A stretch of 64,000 nt of DNA from Trematomus loennbergii. Taxonomy: Eukaryota; Chordata; Actinopteri; Perciformes; Nototheniidae. Of this stretch, positions 40,025-52,830 are shown piece after piece. The stretch lies in contig JAAOOA010000026.1 in NCBI GenBank assembly GCA_012861695.1, positions 12,767,432 through 12,831,431 on the forward strand. Direction: 5' to 3'. The position numbers were made by a program, and so were the translations under genes. The first letter of the stretch is position 1. The number at the start of each line of letters is the position of its first letter. The notes under the pieces are model-generated. The model searched no databases, was not told where the DNA came from, and saw only the letters and a program-made list of their open reading frames with translations.

Positions 40025-41925
40025 GAATACACCATATGTAAATAAATAATCAAAGGAGTATAAATCAGACGAATATGACTTTCTAACACCCTATTGGATT
40101 GTTGCTTTATTATTATTATTATTATTATTCCAAGGCCATTAAAAACATAGCTCAGGCTCCATTTATGTTAATCCTGAAAAAAGCCAAAGCCAAAAAAGCA
40201 ATAATTGTAACTTTGGTGCATTGTAAGAATATTGCCTTATAGCTGGCCAGTTTGGACAGCACGAAAACATGATTATGAGCCTAGTGAAGAGTATTTAAGG
40301 ATAATATAACAACAAACTGCAGATGCCAGGAAACAGCTGCTGCACTGCACTCTGTAGTTTAAAATATTGAAGCATGCAAGACCTCTGTGTCTAATCAGTG
40401 AAGTTACAGCAGGTATTTTGCAGCATGTATTGTAAAGCTTGTATTTGATACAACCTATTGTCGAAAACCTACAATTGTTAACCATTCACTTGCCTGCACA
40501 GTGTGAATCTCCAATAAATATGTGGGCTAAGTTAAGCAATTATTGAACTTTTGTAAGTAAGTGCAGACTACGGGGATTCCTCCCTCCTGTTATTGCTTTT
40601 GGCAATTTAAAGAAAAGATGTGGGCTTTGTTTGTTTCGTTGTTGTGCTCCAGACAGAAGAAGAAATAAACATATGCCATAGGATTACAATGGGAAAGCAA
40701 ACAAAGCAGCCTTGAGAGCAGTTGTTCACTCTAAATAATTAAGCAGTGATTAGGATGTGGCCAATGGGCTCAGAGGCATAGTGTGGACTGGGCTGAAGCT
40801 CTCCACTTTCACAAAATATGCATTATTGCCAGCAGTGAAGAAATGCCTCCCACTTTTCCATTTTCCACTTGACAGCAACTCTTACCGTCCTTAGTGTTCT
40901 CTTTCTCCCTCTGTATCTGCATGTTTTTCTTCATTCCTTTTCAGATTACATTTTTGCTCCTCTGCCTTTTCCGTGTGCACCCACTCATCATTCTACATAG
41001 CACTGTGCATTCCTCCGCTCTGGGCACTTTCTGAAGCATATTACACTCAGGACACTTTGTTTCCTATTCATTTAATCATTTCGACACTGCATTTCATGCC
41101 GTGCTCTCTCATTTGTTAAAACACTGCATGTGTTTCTTTGCAGACAGGCTGGCTGCTCCATTGTGAAATATCTGGTTTAGCTGATCAAGTGCTAATTTAA
41201 GCGGTGATGATATTTTAATAGCCCTCAGCAAAAACTGAGCTTGCAGATGCCGGAGCCTGGCAGGAGTTTAGCGCAATATTGGAGTGGTAGCCCCGAATAT
41301 GTTAAAAGATACAAACATAATCCCCTATCTCTATGTACCTGTTTCTATTGCTAGATTTACAAAACACCACGTACACCTGTGTCTCATTACAAATCACAGC
41401 ATGAAGGCAATCAGCAGTGCTGCCATTTGAGATGAAACATTTGAAAGCAACACAAGTGCGGACAGTGAAAAAGAACTGCACTGTTACTGAATGTGAGGCT
41501 GAAATCACTTTAAATGAAATAGAAAGAAGAAGAGCAATATTGTTTTCGGTGGATTGAGTTCTGGGATCTCTAATGAAATACATCGCCGAGTGACAGCGGG
41601 TCAGTGAGCCTGGATTCTGTAAATTCAGAGTTGTGTACTTTTAACAAGATAACGAAAACCCTGTCGGATTACAAAAGAAAGACTGCAAAACACAGCAGGA
41701 TGCACATAGTTGAAGAGAAAGTTTGAAAGATAAGTCAACTCTTTCCAATTTACCAAAGAAAGTTTTCAAAGAGGGAGGCGGACTCTGCAGGGGAGGCTGA
41801 GTGGATGGAAGTTCAAAAACATTACATCATTTAGTTTAAAGATGATTATATATAATACACTACAATGTGTGTTAGGTATGGTTCAGATAATAGTTTTGGA
41901 GAACTGTTTTTCCTAATTTTGCTTG
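40025..41925. other. Gene-free stretch
   Basis: No gene seen. A TTA microsatellite of about seven units lies near 40108-40128. The segment 40720-40870 is not simple sequence and contains AATTAAG and ATGCATTA-type sites, which is compatible with regulatory DNA but unproven. Confidence 0.55.
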
Positions 41926-41927
41926 AC

Positions 41928-42058
41928 ATGAGGCCAACATTCACAGACTTTGAAAACCCCTGGACCAAAGCCTTGTCAGTGGCAAAAGGCCTGGAAAAAG
42001 GGGACACAAAGAACCAATTGCAGATGGAGTTGGGCAAGTATTTGTTATGCCATATTGA
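41928..42058. repeat. Local dispersed repeat, copy A
   Basis: Shares a stretch with 44369-44489: ACATTCACAGACTTTG, then AACCCCTGGAC, AAAGC, TTGTC and later TTGCAGATGGA and TTTGGGCAAGTAT-like words. Read on the minus strand it contains CAGGGGTTTTCAAAG, like a hAT terminus, but the similarity between copies runs past that point, so it is not a clean element end. Confidence 0.6.
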
Positions 42059-42059
42059 A

Positions 42060-43902
42060 AACATGCACAAATCAAATAAATGGCAAAACAACATGTATTG
42101 GCATATGTTTACATTATGAGATACAAGCCTTTGGCAAGTTTTAAGTTTTGGATTTAATTTATGAGCGCTGGTGGAGGGAATCTGATTGAAGAGGGTGCTA
42201 GAAAGCAGTGTCTGTATGCACCACAGTACATGAAACCTGCCCAACTGCTGCCAGCAAATTGTCCTGGTCTACATGGACTACCGTGGAGTGCTGAGGGAAA
42301 CAACACACGCTTTAGTGAGGCATCCAGGCAAAGCCATCTCCCTCATGGTCTGTTCAACTACAAAACAAGCCATATGCTTTGCACTGTGCTGTTCCAACTG
42401 TGTGGACGGAGGGCTTGTCAATTGAGCATAGAGGTATTTCATAGGGGATGGAAGAGGGGCTTGACCCCTGACATTAATAAACCTGCAGCTGTAAAGTTTT
42501 ATGGTAGCATGGAGTCATCATATTCAACCACACCGTTAAATATATACGCAGAAAAAAAATGAAGCCATCATTTTTTGACCTTTGCTTATTGTAAGGGCAG
42601 CTTGCCACTTGCAGGTCTTTCTTCAATCCCCAAATGCATTGGAAAATATGGGTTGGGGAACATCTTAATCTTAAACTGCTCTAGTGGCAAACAAATCGGA
42701 CTGCGGTTGTACTGGGAAGCTTTCAGGTGTTAATGTAGGGTATACAAATGACCTTCCTAAATAAAGGAAGCATAAATCTCAAGAATCTTCCATGTTTTTA
42801 ATTCAAAGTAAAAAAATAAAAAAGAGTAATTTCTGACCTGTACAGTACACGATGAAATGAAACAAAATAATTGTCAATAATGAATTTGATTTCACTGGCT
42901 TTCTTGTCTCTATTCCTAATGCAGCGTTTGAATGTGCAAATATCTGAAGCAGATGTCTGAAGCAGAAAGAGTTCACACGTACCAGATAGCAAACAACGTG
43001 TCATAAATATTGACACCTCATTGTGACAGCTGCAAACTCCTAAGTTCCTGTCTGTACCCCCTAAGCAAACACAGACACAGACAAACACACACACACACTC
43101 CGGCACACAAACACCCCTTTGCGTCAACAGAAGATTCGGAGCCGTGTTGAAAGCTTGTACAGTAGTAAGAGCGACACTCTGTCTTCTGGGGAAAATCCTG
43201 ACTGCCACAAAGAGATGCTGGATTTGCTTTCTGGGACCCGTTTGAGCTGCCTGGCACTCCTGCAGCTCATCGTGGCTAACATCGGGAGGGAAATATAGAG
43301 CAGAATATAAACAGGAAGGCATTTGCATGATGATGACAAGACTATTTAAATATCATAGGAAAAACGTCAAATGTTGCAGTCTAATGGAAACCAGTTTATT
43401 CTCAATTCAAAGACGAGTATGGCCTCAAAGATGTCTGCGTTAGTTGACCATTCTTTGCCATATTTGTCTATTTAGATTGACTCACTCAATAACACCCTAC
43501 TCATTTGACTTGTGTTGGTAAGGGTCTGTAACATAGGCAGCAAAACAGCATCTATGGTGAGTGATGTCTGGATGACAGCTCAATCTCATAAACAACTGGG
43601 ATGGGCTTGAAGTTATTGAGCACAGTGAGGGTAGGGCTTCGAGTAGCCAAATGACTTCATCACATGTGCCAAGCTTCCTCTTGCTCTAATGTAATTAGTG
43701 TGGATCTCCTCTGCCTGCAGTGGCCTTTTGTTGTTTGATAAATGTAATTAGATAAAACAAGCATCAGTAAGCTAAGGCCTCGGTAGTCTGAAAAATGTGA
43801 CAAGAAAGTCATTGTCATTAACAAAGTGCCTGGGAATGTGCTCCGCTCACTTCTCATTGAAGTGAGGTCACACACACGCACACACGCCCACACACACACA
43901 CA

Positions 43903-43933
<31 letters not shown>

Positions 43934-44276
43934 CACTCTTGTGTTAGCATATCGTTAATGATACAATAAAAAAAAAAATGTAAATCCTCACTTAGTTGCT
44001 AAAATGTTAGGACTGGCTACAACCTCCTAAATTTCACCCAAACAAATAATACTTGACATTTCATTCAGTTTTTTAAACATTACAATTTCATTTAAGAATT
44101 TGAAATATGTTTTGCTAATCTACTCTAATAAAGACAACAAAAACAACCTTGTAAATAACCTGATATGGCAAACAGTTTGGAAAAAAGTTGAGTTGTTTCT
44201 GGCAACATGATGAATTGAAATGCAATGTTCTAGTTTTTTCTCTCTTGCTATTCACCAAATCCCATTGAAAATATCA
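42060..44276. other. Gene-free stretch with CA microsatellites
   Basis: CA runs lie near 43077-43100 and 43868-43936. The 176-codon minus frame (42798-43328) runs through the first CA run and includes its low-complexity translation, so it is not supported. The 133-codon + frame at 42161-42562 has a second open frame alongside it (roughly 42240-42420) and no domain. Confidence 0.55.
43868..43936. repeat. CA microsatellite
   Basis: About 69 bases of (CA)n with a few G/C and CC interruptions. Confidence 0.95.
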
Positions 44277-44579
44277 AGTCTTTAGCCCTTACATGCATAA
44301 CTGTGTACTGAGTCATCAACTTTGTAAGCCGAGGTTTGGTTTTGGGCATGTTTTTCAAGTTTTGTCCTCAGGCCCACATTCACAGACTTTGCAAACCCCT
44401 GGACTAAAGCATTGTCGGTGGCAAAAAGGAAAAGCAGACACAAAGACCAGTTGCAGATGGATTTGGGCAAGTATTTTTATGCCATAATATATCAGGTCGA
44501 AATATCTTGTCTTTAGCTCTTAAATGCATAACTGTGTACTTAGTCATCAACTGTGTTAGTCGAGGTTTGGTTTTGGGCA
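44277..44579. repeat. Local dispersed repeat, copy B, with flanking direct repeat
   Basis: The core 44369-44489 matches copy A at 41928-42058. It is bracketed by two direct copies of a unit of about 70 bases (44277-44346 and 44507-44579), sharing TGCATAACTGTGTACT, AGTCATCAACT and CGAGGTTTGGTTTTGGGCA. The layout X-Y-X' suggests a tandem duplication or a nested insertion. The family is unknown. Confidence 0.7.
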
Positions 44580-45023
44580 GGGAGCGGACATCGTTTTTTA
44601 GAGCAAGGACACTATGAGAGTGAGGAAAGTGAATCAAAGCAGAAATGTTGCAGGCCTTAAAATCAAAGCAGTCAGTTGATAATTATCTGTTGTTGATTAC
44701 TACGGACAAACCCTTTCATATCACAAAGTTATTGTTTTTTTTTACATAAAACAAGTTGATTACTGTAGCTTTGAAGAAAGATTGATTGATGAACACAATT
44801 CATTTTGAGTCTCACCTTAAGCCAAAAAGAACATCAACAGCCATAATTTAACCAATCTTTCTCTGAATTGTTGGCCTATGCCATCTCAAAGTCCCTATGC
44901 AATCTTATCCAGGTCTTGCATACATTTCTATTAATACAAATGCTTCTGATTTTTGTTTTCTTTCTTTGTATCTAAGTTGACATTTCCCCAGTCTATGCCT
45001 TAAATATCCATTAGACTTTCTTA

Positions 45024-45980
45024 ATGATTTCCCAGGTTTACCATTTGGATCAGATCAGCAAGGTAAAAAAAAGAACATTTAATGAAACATTTCGAGCCCA
45101 TTGGATATTTGGGCCTCTGCTCTATCAGGGAGTGAAATCATGCAATCAGATGATGGTTAGATTAACCCACTGGGGCGCCTTTGGGCACAAATTGGACGTG
45201 GGTCAGTTTGCAGGAAATTATATGTGCTGTGAGTTGGTCCACATTAAAAAAACAAGTTGAAAATGTATATTTTGTACATATGGGTGTACTGTTTAGATAT
45301 TACAGGGGTAAAGGAGGATTAGGAAAGCAGTATGATTGAACTGAAAACACTCACAAGAGGTATGAGGCTTGGATTAGGCAATTTATTACAGAATACATCA
45401 AGGGCCATTGGGTGGCAGAAAACTTGCAAGCAATCAATACAAAGTCTGTCGAAGAAGATAATCTGACTAAAATTGATGTATTAGGAGAGGACAAAAACGA
45501 TTTAAATGTGCTCTGGCTTAGCCTCCAACTGTGGCAGACCTTAAAGGAACAACAGAGGTTGCTAGCATGTCGTTGTATTGGTTGAGATTGGGATGAAGTC
45601 ATTTGACATGGTGAAAGAAAGGTAAGCACAAGGATGTGGGACTGACTCAAGGGTAAGTTACAGTTATTGAATATGAATCAGGCAATAAACAGTATTATAA
45701 GCACAAATATTGTGTGTTAGGTCAGTATATCACAATCATTTACAACATATGGATAGGGTTTGCACTTTGTAAAATGAATGCAAAACCATGTGGGTATAGT
45801 GTATCTTGGGTCTCTAAATTACTGCCAACGAGAGCCTGTTATTTCCCTCTGAATGACATTTCTCTTATGTGCATGTGCCAAAACCAGCGGCGATACGGTA
45901 CATTCAAATGCTTCCTGAGGATTAATTTGACTGGGTGGATAAACCTGACTGTGCAGTTGCACGCATATAGCCAGCAGTGA
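45024..45980 (+). pseudogene. Decayed coding-like stretch, unidentified
   Basis: Three long open pieces follow one another on the + strand. The first is 45024-45260. The second runs from about 45256 and continues after a stop (45337-45339) as an uninterrupted 81 codons (45340-45582). The third is 108 codons (45657-45980). The first-to-second frame change falls at a run of seven A (45245-45251), as an indel would give. Amino-acid use is protein-like: the second piece has WIRQFITEYIKGHW and NVLWLSLQLWQTLKEQQR, and the third has cysteines and two NLT sites. I do not recognise the family. A retroelement or viral relic is possible, but nothing visible proves it. A splice-acceptor-like TTTCCCAG and donor-like AAGGTAAGC also occur, so degenerate exons are an alternative. 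Confidence 0.35.
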
Positions 45981-46348
45981 TTGGGGGGTAAACAGTGTGT
46001 GAGGGATGAACTCAAAATGATCTCCTAGTGAGATAGCACAATTATATCCCATCAGAAATAATGCCATGCCGGATTAGGTTAAGAGGTTTACTATTCAGTT
46101 TAACACAAGCAGCGATACATGATAAGCATTTGTGTGATCTCTGTCTTATTACCATTTAGGTTCTATATATTTAAGATATTTATCAACAGTAATACTAAAT
46201 GGCTAGAAATGTTATATTTGAGCGTCTTTGTGCGTCTCATCATGGCAAATGTTGTCCTGGAGACACATCACAATTGTGCAAGTTTGAGTCACAAAACCTT
46301 ATGGGTGTGTTATGAGATCTGACCTCCACTTTATGTTTCATAGCTAAT
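45981..46348. other. Gene-free spacer
   Basis: AT-rich sequence with no recognisable feature between the coding-like relic and the SINE. Confidence 0.6.
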
Positions 46349-46612
46349 GGCTGTGGCTCAGGAGGTATATTGGTCATCCACTCATGGAAAGGTTGGTGGT
46401 TTGATCCCTGACCCCTTCAGTCTACATGTCAAACTGTCCTTGGACTGTGTCTGATTCTGGGAATGTTTCTATGTGTTGATGAGAAGGTAGCCCCTGTTTA
46501 GCAGCCCCTGCTTCCAGTTTATGAATGTGTGTGTGTGATTGTGTGTGTGAATGTGTGTGTGTGTGCTTACAGCTTTCACGACAAAAGCACTATACAAATG
46601 CAGTTTACGCCC
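46349..46612 (+). mobile_element. tRNA-derived SINE
   Basis: The head has a Pol III A box (TGGCTCAGGAGG, 46354-46365) and a B box (GGTTTGATCC, 46398-46407) at tRNA-like spacing. Then come GTCTACATGTC, TGTCCTTGGAC, a GCAGCCCCTG phrase, a variable GTGTGTGAATG region, and an end near AAAGCACTATACAAATGCAG. This order matches a widespread fish SINE type. Several substitutions indicate an old copy. No clear target duplication was seen. Confidence 0.8.
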
Positions 46613-48771
46613 ATACGCCCCTGTCTAGATGTGTCTGGTGTGATAACATCTAATTACTTATCTGTATTCATAGTATGATTTGCAAAGAAAAAGAAAATAA
46701 ATATGTTTATGAATTCAACAAAATGCAATTAGCAAACCTGTCAAAAAGAATATTCATTTTTTAACTCTCAAATTGTAGGTTGGTAAGCCCTTTAGTTAAG
46801 CCCTTTAAGAAACTTAAGTAGCACACACTGTAGTTGTACGTGATTGACTGGGATCTAAGATATGTGTTTGATGCTTTGTCTCAAATAATGAAGCCAACAC
46901 GTCTGGTAAAACATTAGAACTATCCTTCAGAGAAATCTAAAATGTGTGACCATGTATTAGTTGAGATTTATTAAGTCTGTACATTTATTCTTCAAAGCCA
47001 AATTGGATCCTTACTTGAAGTAAACACCTTTTTTTTTTCCCCTGTGAGGTTCCTCGGGCACTGCATACAATTTATACCACTAACAAGCATAAATTACACT
47101 GGGGACTAAAACCATTTGGCTATCCGTGAATTTGTGCTTTTGCAGTTTTGAAAAGAGAAAATTGCAGAGGCATTTCCATTCTGCAAGGTAACACTCAAGG
47201 ATGCCAACACTGTCAGCATCAAAAGATTGAGACTGTGAATGTTGAATAGGCACATATGAGACACATCATTTCAATTCTCCACAAATAATGTGCGTAACAT
47301 GAGTGATGGATAATTCTCCATCTTCTGGAAGTCTTTCATAAGAAGACGCTCAGTCAGACCTGGCATTTAACCAATCCAGGGCATTGAGACAAAATAGATA
47401 ATAACTAGAAAGATCTAGGCCTAAAATATATGGAAAGCTTTGAATTTTATATGTTTCCATATTTGTAGGAAAGAGACTTGATCACAAATTAAAATTAAAC
47501 AAATTTAAAAAAATGGTATTTAACAAAGATTATGGTACCTCTGACTTCATATGTTTGTGACGGTTAACTTCTTTGTTATATATTTTCAGTAAAATCACAT
47601 CACTAAACAAATAATTATTCATATGTCATTGCTCTCTTATCCAATTTTCCTATCACACGGGTGTTTTATCTTTATTCCACATCTTTCACACTGTGTATCT
47701 AAATCCCTCAAAGCCTTTGTGCTACCTGCTTAGCGGGAAGGCAAACACCCCCTCCTTTCCATACTGTTTCACAAACTTTGCAAGTACTGCCTTTGTCGTC
47801 TTACGTGTGCAGAATTGGAACTGCGAGATAAGGCTGGGGACATGAAATACTCAGCTCCAGCCTTGGCAAACATTTCATCCAAGTATTTCCAAGTTTCCCA
47901 AGCAATTTCTGAACATTGTACAATTTGACTTCTGTGTGTAAGACTCTTGGCCAATCAAAAAATGAATTTTAAAAGAAAATTGCAATGACATTAAACATTC
48001 AAGGTTTAAGGGAATGGGATTTTGTTCATCATTGTGTTTGAGTATGCATGATGTGTTTAAGGACAGCTCGATGAACTGCTATTCTTTTCATGAGACAAAA
48101 TCAGTAAATGCTCACAGTTCATTAGTTGTGTACAGAAACAAGAAAATAAAAATAAATGACATTCCATCTCAGCAGCTTTCCACAACAAATATAGACTGAA
48201 ACTGGCCTGAGAAAACAGAAGCAATGATCTGACAAAGATATTTATTGGACGCACTGTTAGCTTAAGTAGAAGAGCAGGCAGTGACATTAAAAGCGGACTC
48301 TGCGAGGCCAGAAAACATCTTGAAAATGGTTTACGATGTGCAGAAGTTCCCCCGGTACAGCATCAACACCCAGCAAAGACTGTACTTGACTGTTTCTTTC
48401 TACACTGCAGTAGAGCTAAAAATGCCAGAGAATGACTGTGAGTGATCTCTCCAAGCTGTCAACATTTCACACGAGGAGCCTTAGAAAACTCCTGCGTATT
48501 TAATGGGCCAACACTATCTCCAACCAACAACTACTCACTCCGTCTGATCAAGAAAGCATCATCATAAGAAGACTGCGAAGACGGATTTGACACATCATGT
48601 TCGAAGAGAACAGTATCGACATTACATAACTGGCCTCCACTGAGTACAAGAAGGAAGGTGTAAGTGAGGGAGACAAAAGGAAACCTGGCGGTGAACTGTG
48701 GAAGGAGAACTGAAAGCTCTGCAGCAGACAGGTCGGAGATCCTTTGTTGCTGGCCTACATGCCTGTGGGTT
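46613..48771. other. Gene-free AT-rich stretch
   Basis: No gene or transposon boundaries seen; open frames are under 80 codons. Confidence 0.6.
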
Positions 48772-49722
48772 TTAAAGGTCTCCTATTATGCTATTTTTAG
48801 GCATATATTATGGGTCTCAGATATATAACAATATATAAAAAGATGTCTATGATGTGTTTTGCTCAAAATACCAAACAGATCATGCATTTTAGACATCCCT
48901 CATATCCCTCTATTTAAGCCCTGTTAGAGAAGGGCTGATCTGGGTCCTTAGCTTGAAACAAATAAAAAGAGGAAGGGGAGCTTGTGCCTGCTCAGAATTC
49001 TACCGGAGATGAAGCTAAAAGCTGCCGTGATGAAATGCCATATCATGTTCCAAACCACATCAAGGATTATTTCTTAAACAGTATGGAGCTCAAATGCTTA
49101 TTCTCTTGCGCGTTTACCACAAGGTGAGTTCCTTTTTTATTTACTGCTTTTTTTACACATGCTCTCTCCAGTACAGGTTAGCTCTGAGTGTTAGCGATGC
49201 TTGCTAATGTAAACAAAGACCATATTACGTCCAAAACAGTGATAGCAACGTTTCTGATAGTGCCGTGGGTCCACATTTCCGATAATACCTAATATATATA
49301 AATACCTAATATATATAAATCATTCCAATAACTTGTATATAGACTCTATTGCACTATTCCACATCATAACTTTGTTTCATTTTTATAACTATTATTTTTG
49401 TATTGCTCATGCTCTTATTGTTATTATGTTATTATGTTGCATTGTTGGAGAAGCCTGTGACATAAGATTTTCAACTGCATAATTACTCTGTAGCTATGTC
49501 AGATTGACAATAAAGAACCTTGAACCTTGAACCTTGAATTACATCAAATCGGACGCAAATCTGGATCAGCTCCGTTGTATCCCCGTTTTTAGAGATTTGG
49601 GTACGGAGGAAAAGAGAGAGGGTTTTGTTTTCTGACACTTTGCGAGTTCCCTGACACACCGGGGACATATTTATGTATAAAAGACATCAAATAGTGCATT
49701 TTGCATGATAGGTCCCCTTTAA
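48772..49722. mobile_element. TTAA-flanked element containing a LINE tail
   Basis: Bounded by TTAA (48772-48775 and 49719-49722). The left end reads AAGGTCTCCTATTATGC and the right end, reversed, AAGGGGACCTATCATGC, an imperfect inverted repeat. This is a different family from the AGGTGGGG element. A 17-bp unit is tandemly doubled at 49286-49319, and a LINE 3' tail lies just after it (49340-49538). Without the insert the element would be about 750 bp. No transposase is visible. Confidence 0.65.
49340..49538 (+). mobile_element. LINE 3'-end remnant nested in a TTAA element
   Basis: Begins near CTATTGCACTATTCC, passes GTTGGAGAAGCCTGTGAC, and ends GACAATAAAG followed by three CTTGAA units. This is the familiar 3' end of a fish non-LTR element with a hexamer-repeat tail. 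No coding part remains. Confidence 0.7.
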
Positions 49723-50170
49723 AGGGCAACTATGTGGTAAGTAAGCAAGTACGGAAATATAAAGACCCGACACTTTGTAATAAAAAGATTCACAAAACAC
49801 ATCATGGGGCAGCAAAAACATGTTCTTAAACTGAGTCTCATCAGTTGGGTTTGTGAGCTGTATTGCCCTGAGGCAGAGTTTGTCTTAATGCTTGTTTCAA
49901 CCATCAATTCAAAAAATAAGCCGGCTGCATATGAATGAAAAGTACATTGTCTGAAAAAGTTTAAATCGTATCTATCCTAGTACCTGGGTGTGTGCTGACA
50001 CTTTCTTCCGGATAACTGCACCTTGCACCAGCTGAGACCTAGGAGAGAAGCACTGCTGTTCAGAATATCTTCAGTTTTTTAAAATCTAACTTCTAACTTT
50101 GAGTTATTGCCTCTTTTCTTCTGAGTTCCCCTGATGGATTGACTGAATTTGGCAAGGGTTGAATGAATTT
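49723..50170. other. Gene-free spacer
   Basis: No recognisable feature. Confidence 0.6.
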
Positions 50171-50260
50171 GAGCAGGTCTCCCTTGAAAAAGAGATCAAT
50201 GATCTCAATGGGATACAACCTGGATAAATAAAGGTTTGAAATGAAATGAAATGAAATGAA
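50171..50260 (+). mobile_element. LINE 3'-end remnant with ATGAA tail
   Basis: TCTCCCTTGAAAAAGAGATC, then GATCTCAATGGGA, CCTGGATAAATAAAGG, then a tail of about four GAAAT units. This is a common fish non-LTR 3' end of a different type from the one at 49.4 kb. Only the last 90 bases or so are present. Confidence 0.7.
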
Positions 50261-52515
50261 TGCTTGATTTGCTATCTCCTTTACAACATATAGTTGCCAG
50301 TGTCCTATATTTGGAATTCCTGTAATTAAGTGCAATTAAAGTATCTTTGCATGTTGCACTGAAACCAAGAACACCATTATTTAACCATAATAGAAAAACT
50401 GACTCTGAATGCACAATTTATCTTTTGTACATTTCCAATAACCAAGAAATGAATAATGAATGTTTAGTGGCCACTTTATTTTCAGTTAGACTTGGTTTAA
50501 AAGGATCTCAAGTTAAATTCAGCTCTGTATTGTGAAGCAAACCGGCAGTATATTTACATCATAACACAACACATACATATTTAACATTCTTAAACAGACT
50601 GTAATTAATTCCTTTGGACCAATCATCTTGTTCACTGTCACAACATTTGCAGTTTTATCAGCCAGCTACATCTCATGTTATAAGTTGGTTAGGCTTGGAA
50701 AGTATTAGTTAATAATGTATTCGGGTACTGTACGGTATTTTAAAATCTTGAAGGTATGATTTTCAATACCCTCAAAAATACAGACCCACCTCCGGAACTT
50801 GCCAGATAATTATTTTTTTTTAGATTATAAATAATTATTTTATTTACCTAACATTTATTTGCCCGGTATCTATATTCATTCTACAGTGGCGGTGAATATT
50901 TTTTTACATGATCATTAATATCCTCTGCCCTGGTATTTCAATAGGTGCGCGGCCTAGCCACTCGACACACACACGACACCCGTCATGTTATCGGGTTCTC
51001 CATTAAGAATCTTATCTCCCATCTGATCCTTTATCTATGGGCATTAAGTATTTAAACCAAGTGAGACTTGTCTAAGGCTTCTACAATGCTCTGCCAGCAG
51101 CACGTTCTATTTTTTTATTGCTGTTGTTTTAGTTTTACATAAATACAGAGTGTACACAGGTGGAAAGTGAGGAAGGTTGGAAATAAATACAAACTGCCAA
51201 ACGGTCCTTTTGATTGGTAAAACCCAAAAAAACTGTAAAATGCCATTTTTTGTAACTGGATTATGTGATAGGATTAAATTATTAAAACGGAGGAAAGCTT
51301 GATTCAAAATGTACCACTGAAAAAGTACGTTGTGTCCAAAAACACATTAGGGTTAATTTCCTGGAACTTTCATCCTCACCCTCCCACACAACTTCTTGCC
51401 AGGTGGCAGAATAGTTCTCCATTGACAGCTTTTGAATCATTTTACTCATTCTCTGCATGCACTACAACAAAGTGTCTGAGCAGCAGTAATGTGCTGTGCT
51501 AAATACATCATTTACAATGGCATTATTAATTATGCACATTTCATGCTACAGTACATTTATGTGCAATCAAACTTCCCTAATCACTAACCTATATGCGGTT
51601 AATCTTTAGCTGAAGTTAGCACTTGTGTTGCAATAAAGACACTAACTTTACACTGTAGAGTACACTGTATCTAATGGCAAACTTTTCTGCTGTCTCAGAC
51701 TCTCTACATGGTACCCTCAAATCATCTGCTGCTGTCTGCGAGTGCACACTGGACCAGTTGCCCCCCCCTTGACTTTAGTGGCAGTAACAATCGATTTATA
51801 TGATCCATTCTGCTCACATGCCTCGCTGCGGAACCATGCAGTCTTCATCATCCAGAAGAGAAGGTTCCGGGTTTGTGCATGACAGATGAAAACCAGGGAC
51901 CTCCGATAAAATTGCTGCAGCACTGCTCCATTACCACCTCACTGTTTGAAATAAGAAAATTGCAGAAGTTATTTATGAGACAAAATAATTAGTGCTGCAT
52001 TACTTAATTATATAAGATGCATCTCTATATGAATCTTATCATTTTCATTTGCAAACCCTCCTGTTAAATGTAGCTTACCTCCATGTCTGGCAGCATGAAT
52101 CCATTAACACCTTACTTTAAATGGCCGAAAGCCCATCTATTTGTCAACTGTTCTCTACAGGAAGATCTTTTGCTGTTTATTCAGCCGTTTCGATGTGCAG
52201 TGAAGCATCATACATGGTACTCGACATACTGTTAAAAAAAATGATGGAGAAATGTGATACATTAATTTCAGGCCTGCTGATCATAATGCAAAACTAGATG
52301 GAGCATACAGCGACATGATTTGTTATTGTTAAACATGGTGTCATTTCTGTGTACCTATGAATTTGAGTTTAAAGTGCTAAAGTGTTTAATGCTACTGTAT
52401 GATCAATGTAAACGTAGAGTGAATTTTAGGGTTAGGGTTATTGGCACTTGCAAAAAGCTCTTATCACCAGTGATTTCTCTATCTATCCCTAGATTGTTAC
52501 TGTGTGTGGTTCTGA
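50261..52515. other. Gene-free stretch
   Basis: No gene seen. Two adjacent TTAGGG hexamers lie at 52426-52437. Confidence 0.55.
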
Positions 52516-52830
52516 GTGTCTGAAGGTAATATTAATGTGTCTGCTTGCCTGCTGGCGGATCATTTCCTTCTGGAACACAACAAGAGCTTCCACAATACGC
52601 TTCAAATGCAGAACAGGAGTTGCACCGTTGCATCTGGCATGAAAACACTGGACCATGTGCTCCACGCTCAAGCCATCTCCACAGCGGAGGACAGGCTGCG
52701 GATCATTATGGACGACCAGTGTGAATCCCTGGCATCCATCTGCGGTTTCCAGGACTGCGCGGTAGAATTGGGGTTTGACAAGACCACACTGAGGCTGTGC
52801 TGTTCAGGGAGAATAGGTCAGTGCTACTGA
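52516..52830 (+). other. Exon-like open frame, unidentified
   Basis: A 104-codon frame in a locally G+C-rich segment. The first codon is GTG and an internal ATG occurs at the codon for MQNRSC. The C-terminal two thirds look protein-like (for example DHVLHAQAISTAEDRLRI and CESLASICGFQDCAVELGF) with several cysteines. A CAAATGCAG acceptor-like site precedes AACAGG (about 52609), and a GAATAG|GTCAGT donor-like site follows near 52816. I recognise no domain, and one frame of this length can occur by chance. Confidence 0.2.

Noticed and set aside
42161..42562. 133-codon plus-strand frame beside the local repeat
   Set aside because: A second frame is also open over much of it and neither shows a domain, so I did not call a gene.
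42798..43328. 176-codon minus-strand open frame
   Set aside because: It runs through a CA microsatellite and translates that part into low-complexity VCVC. It has no domain and overlaps other open frames.
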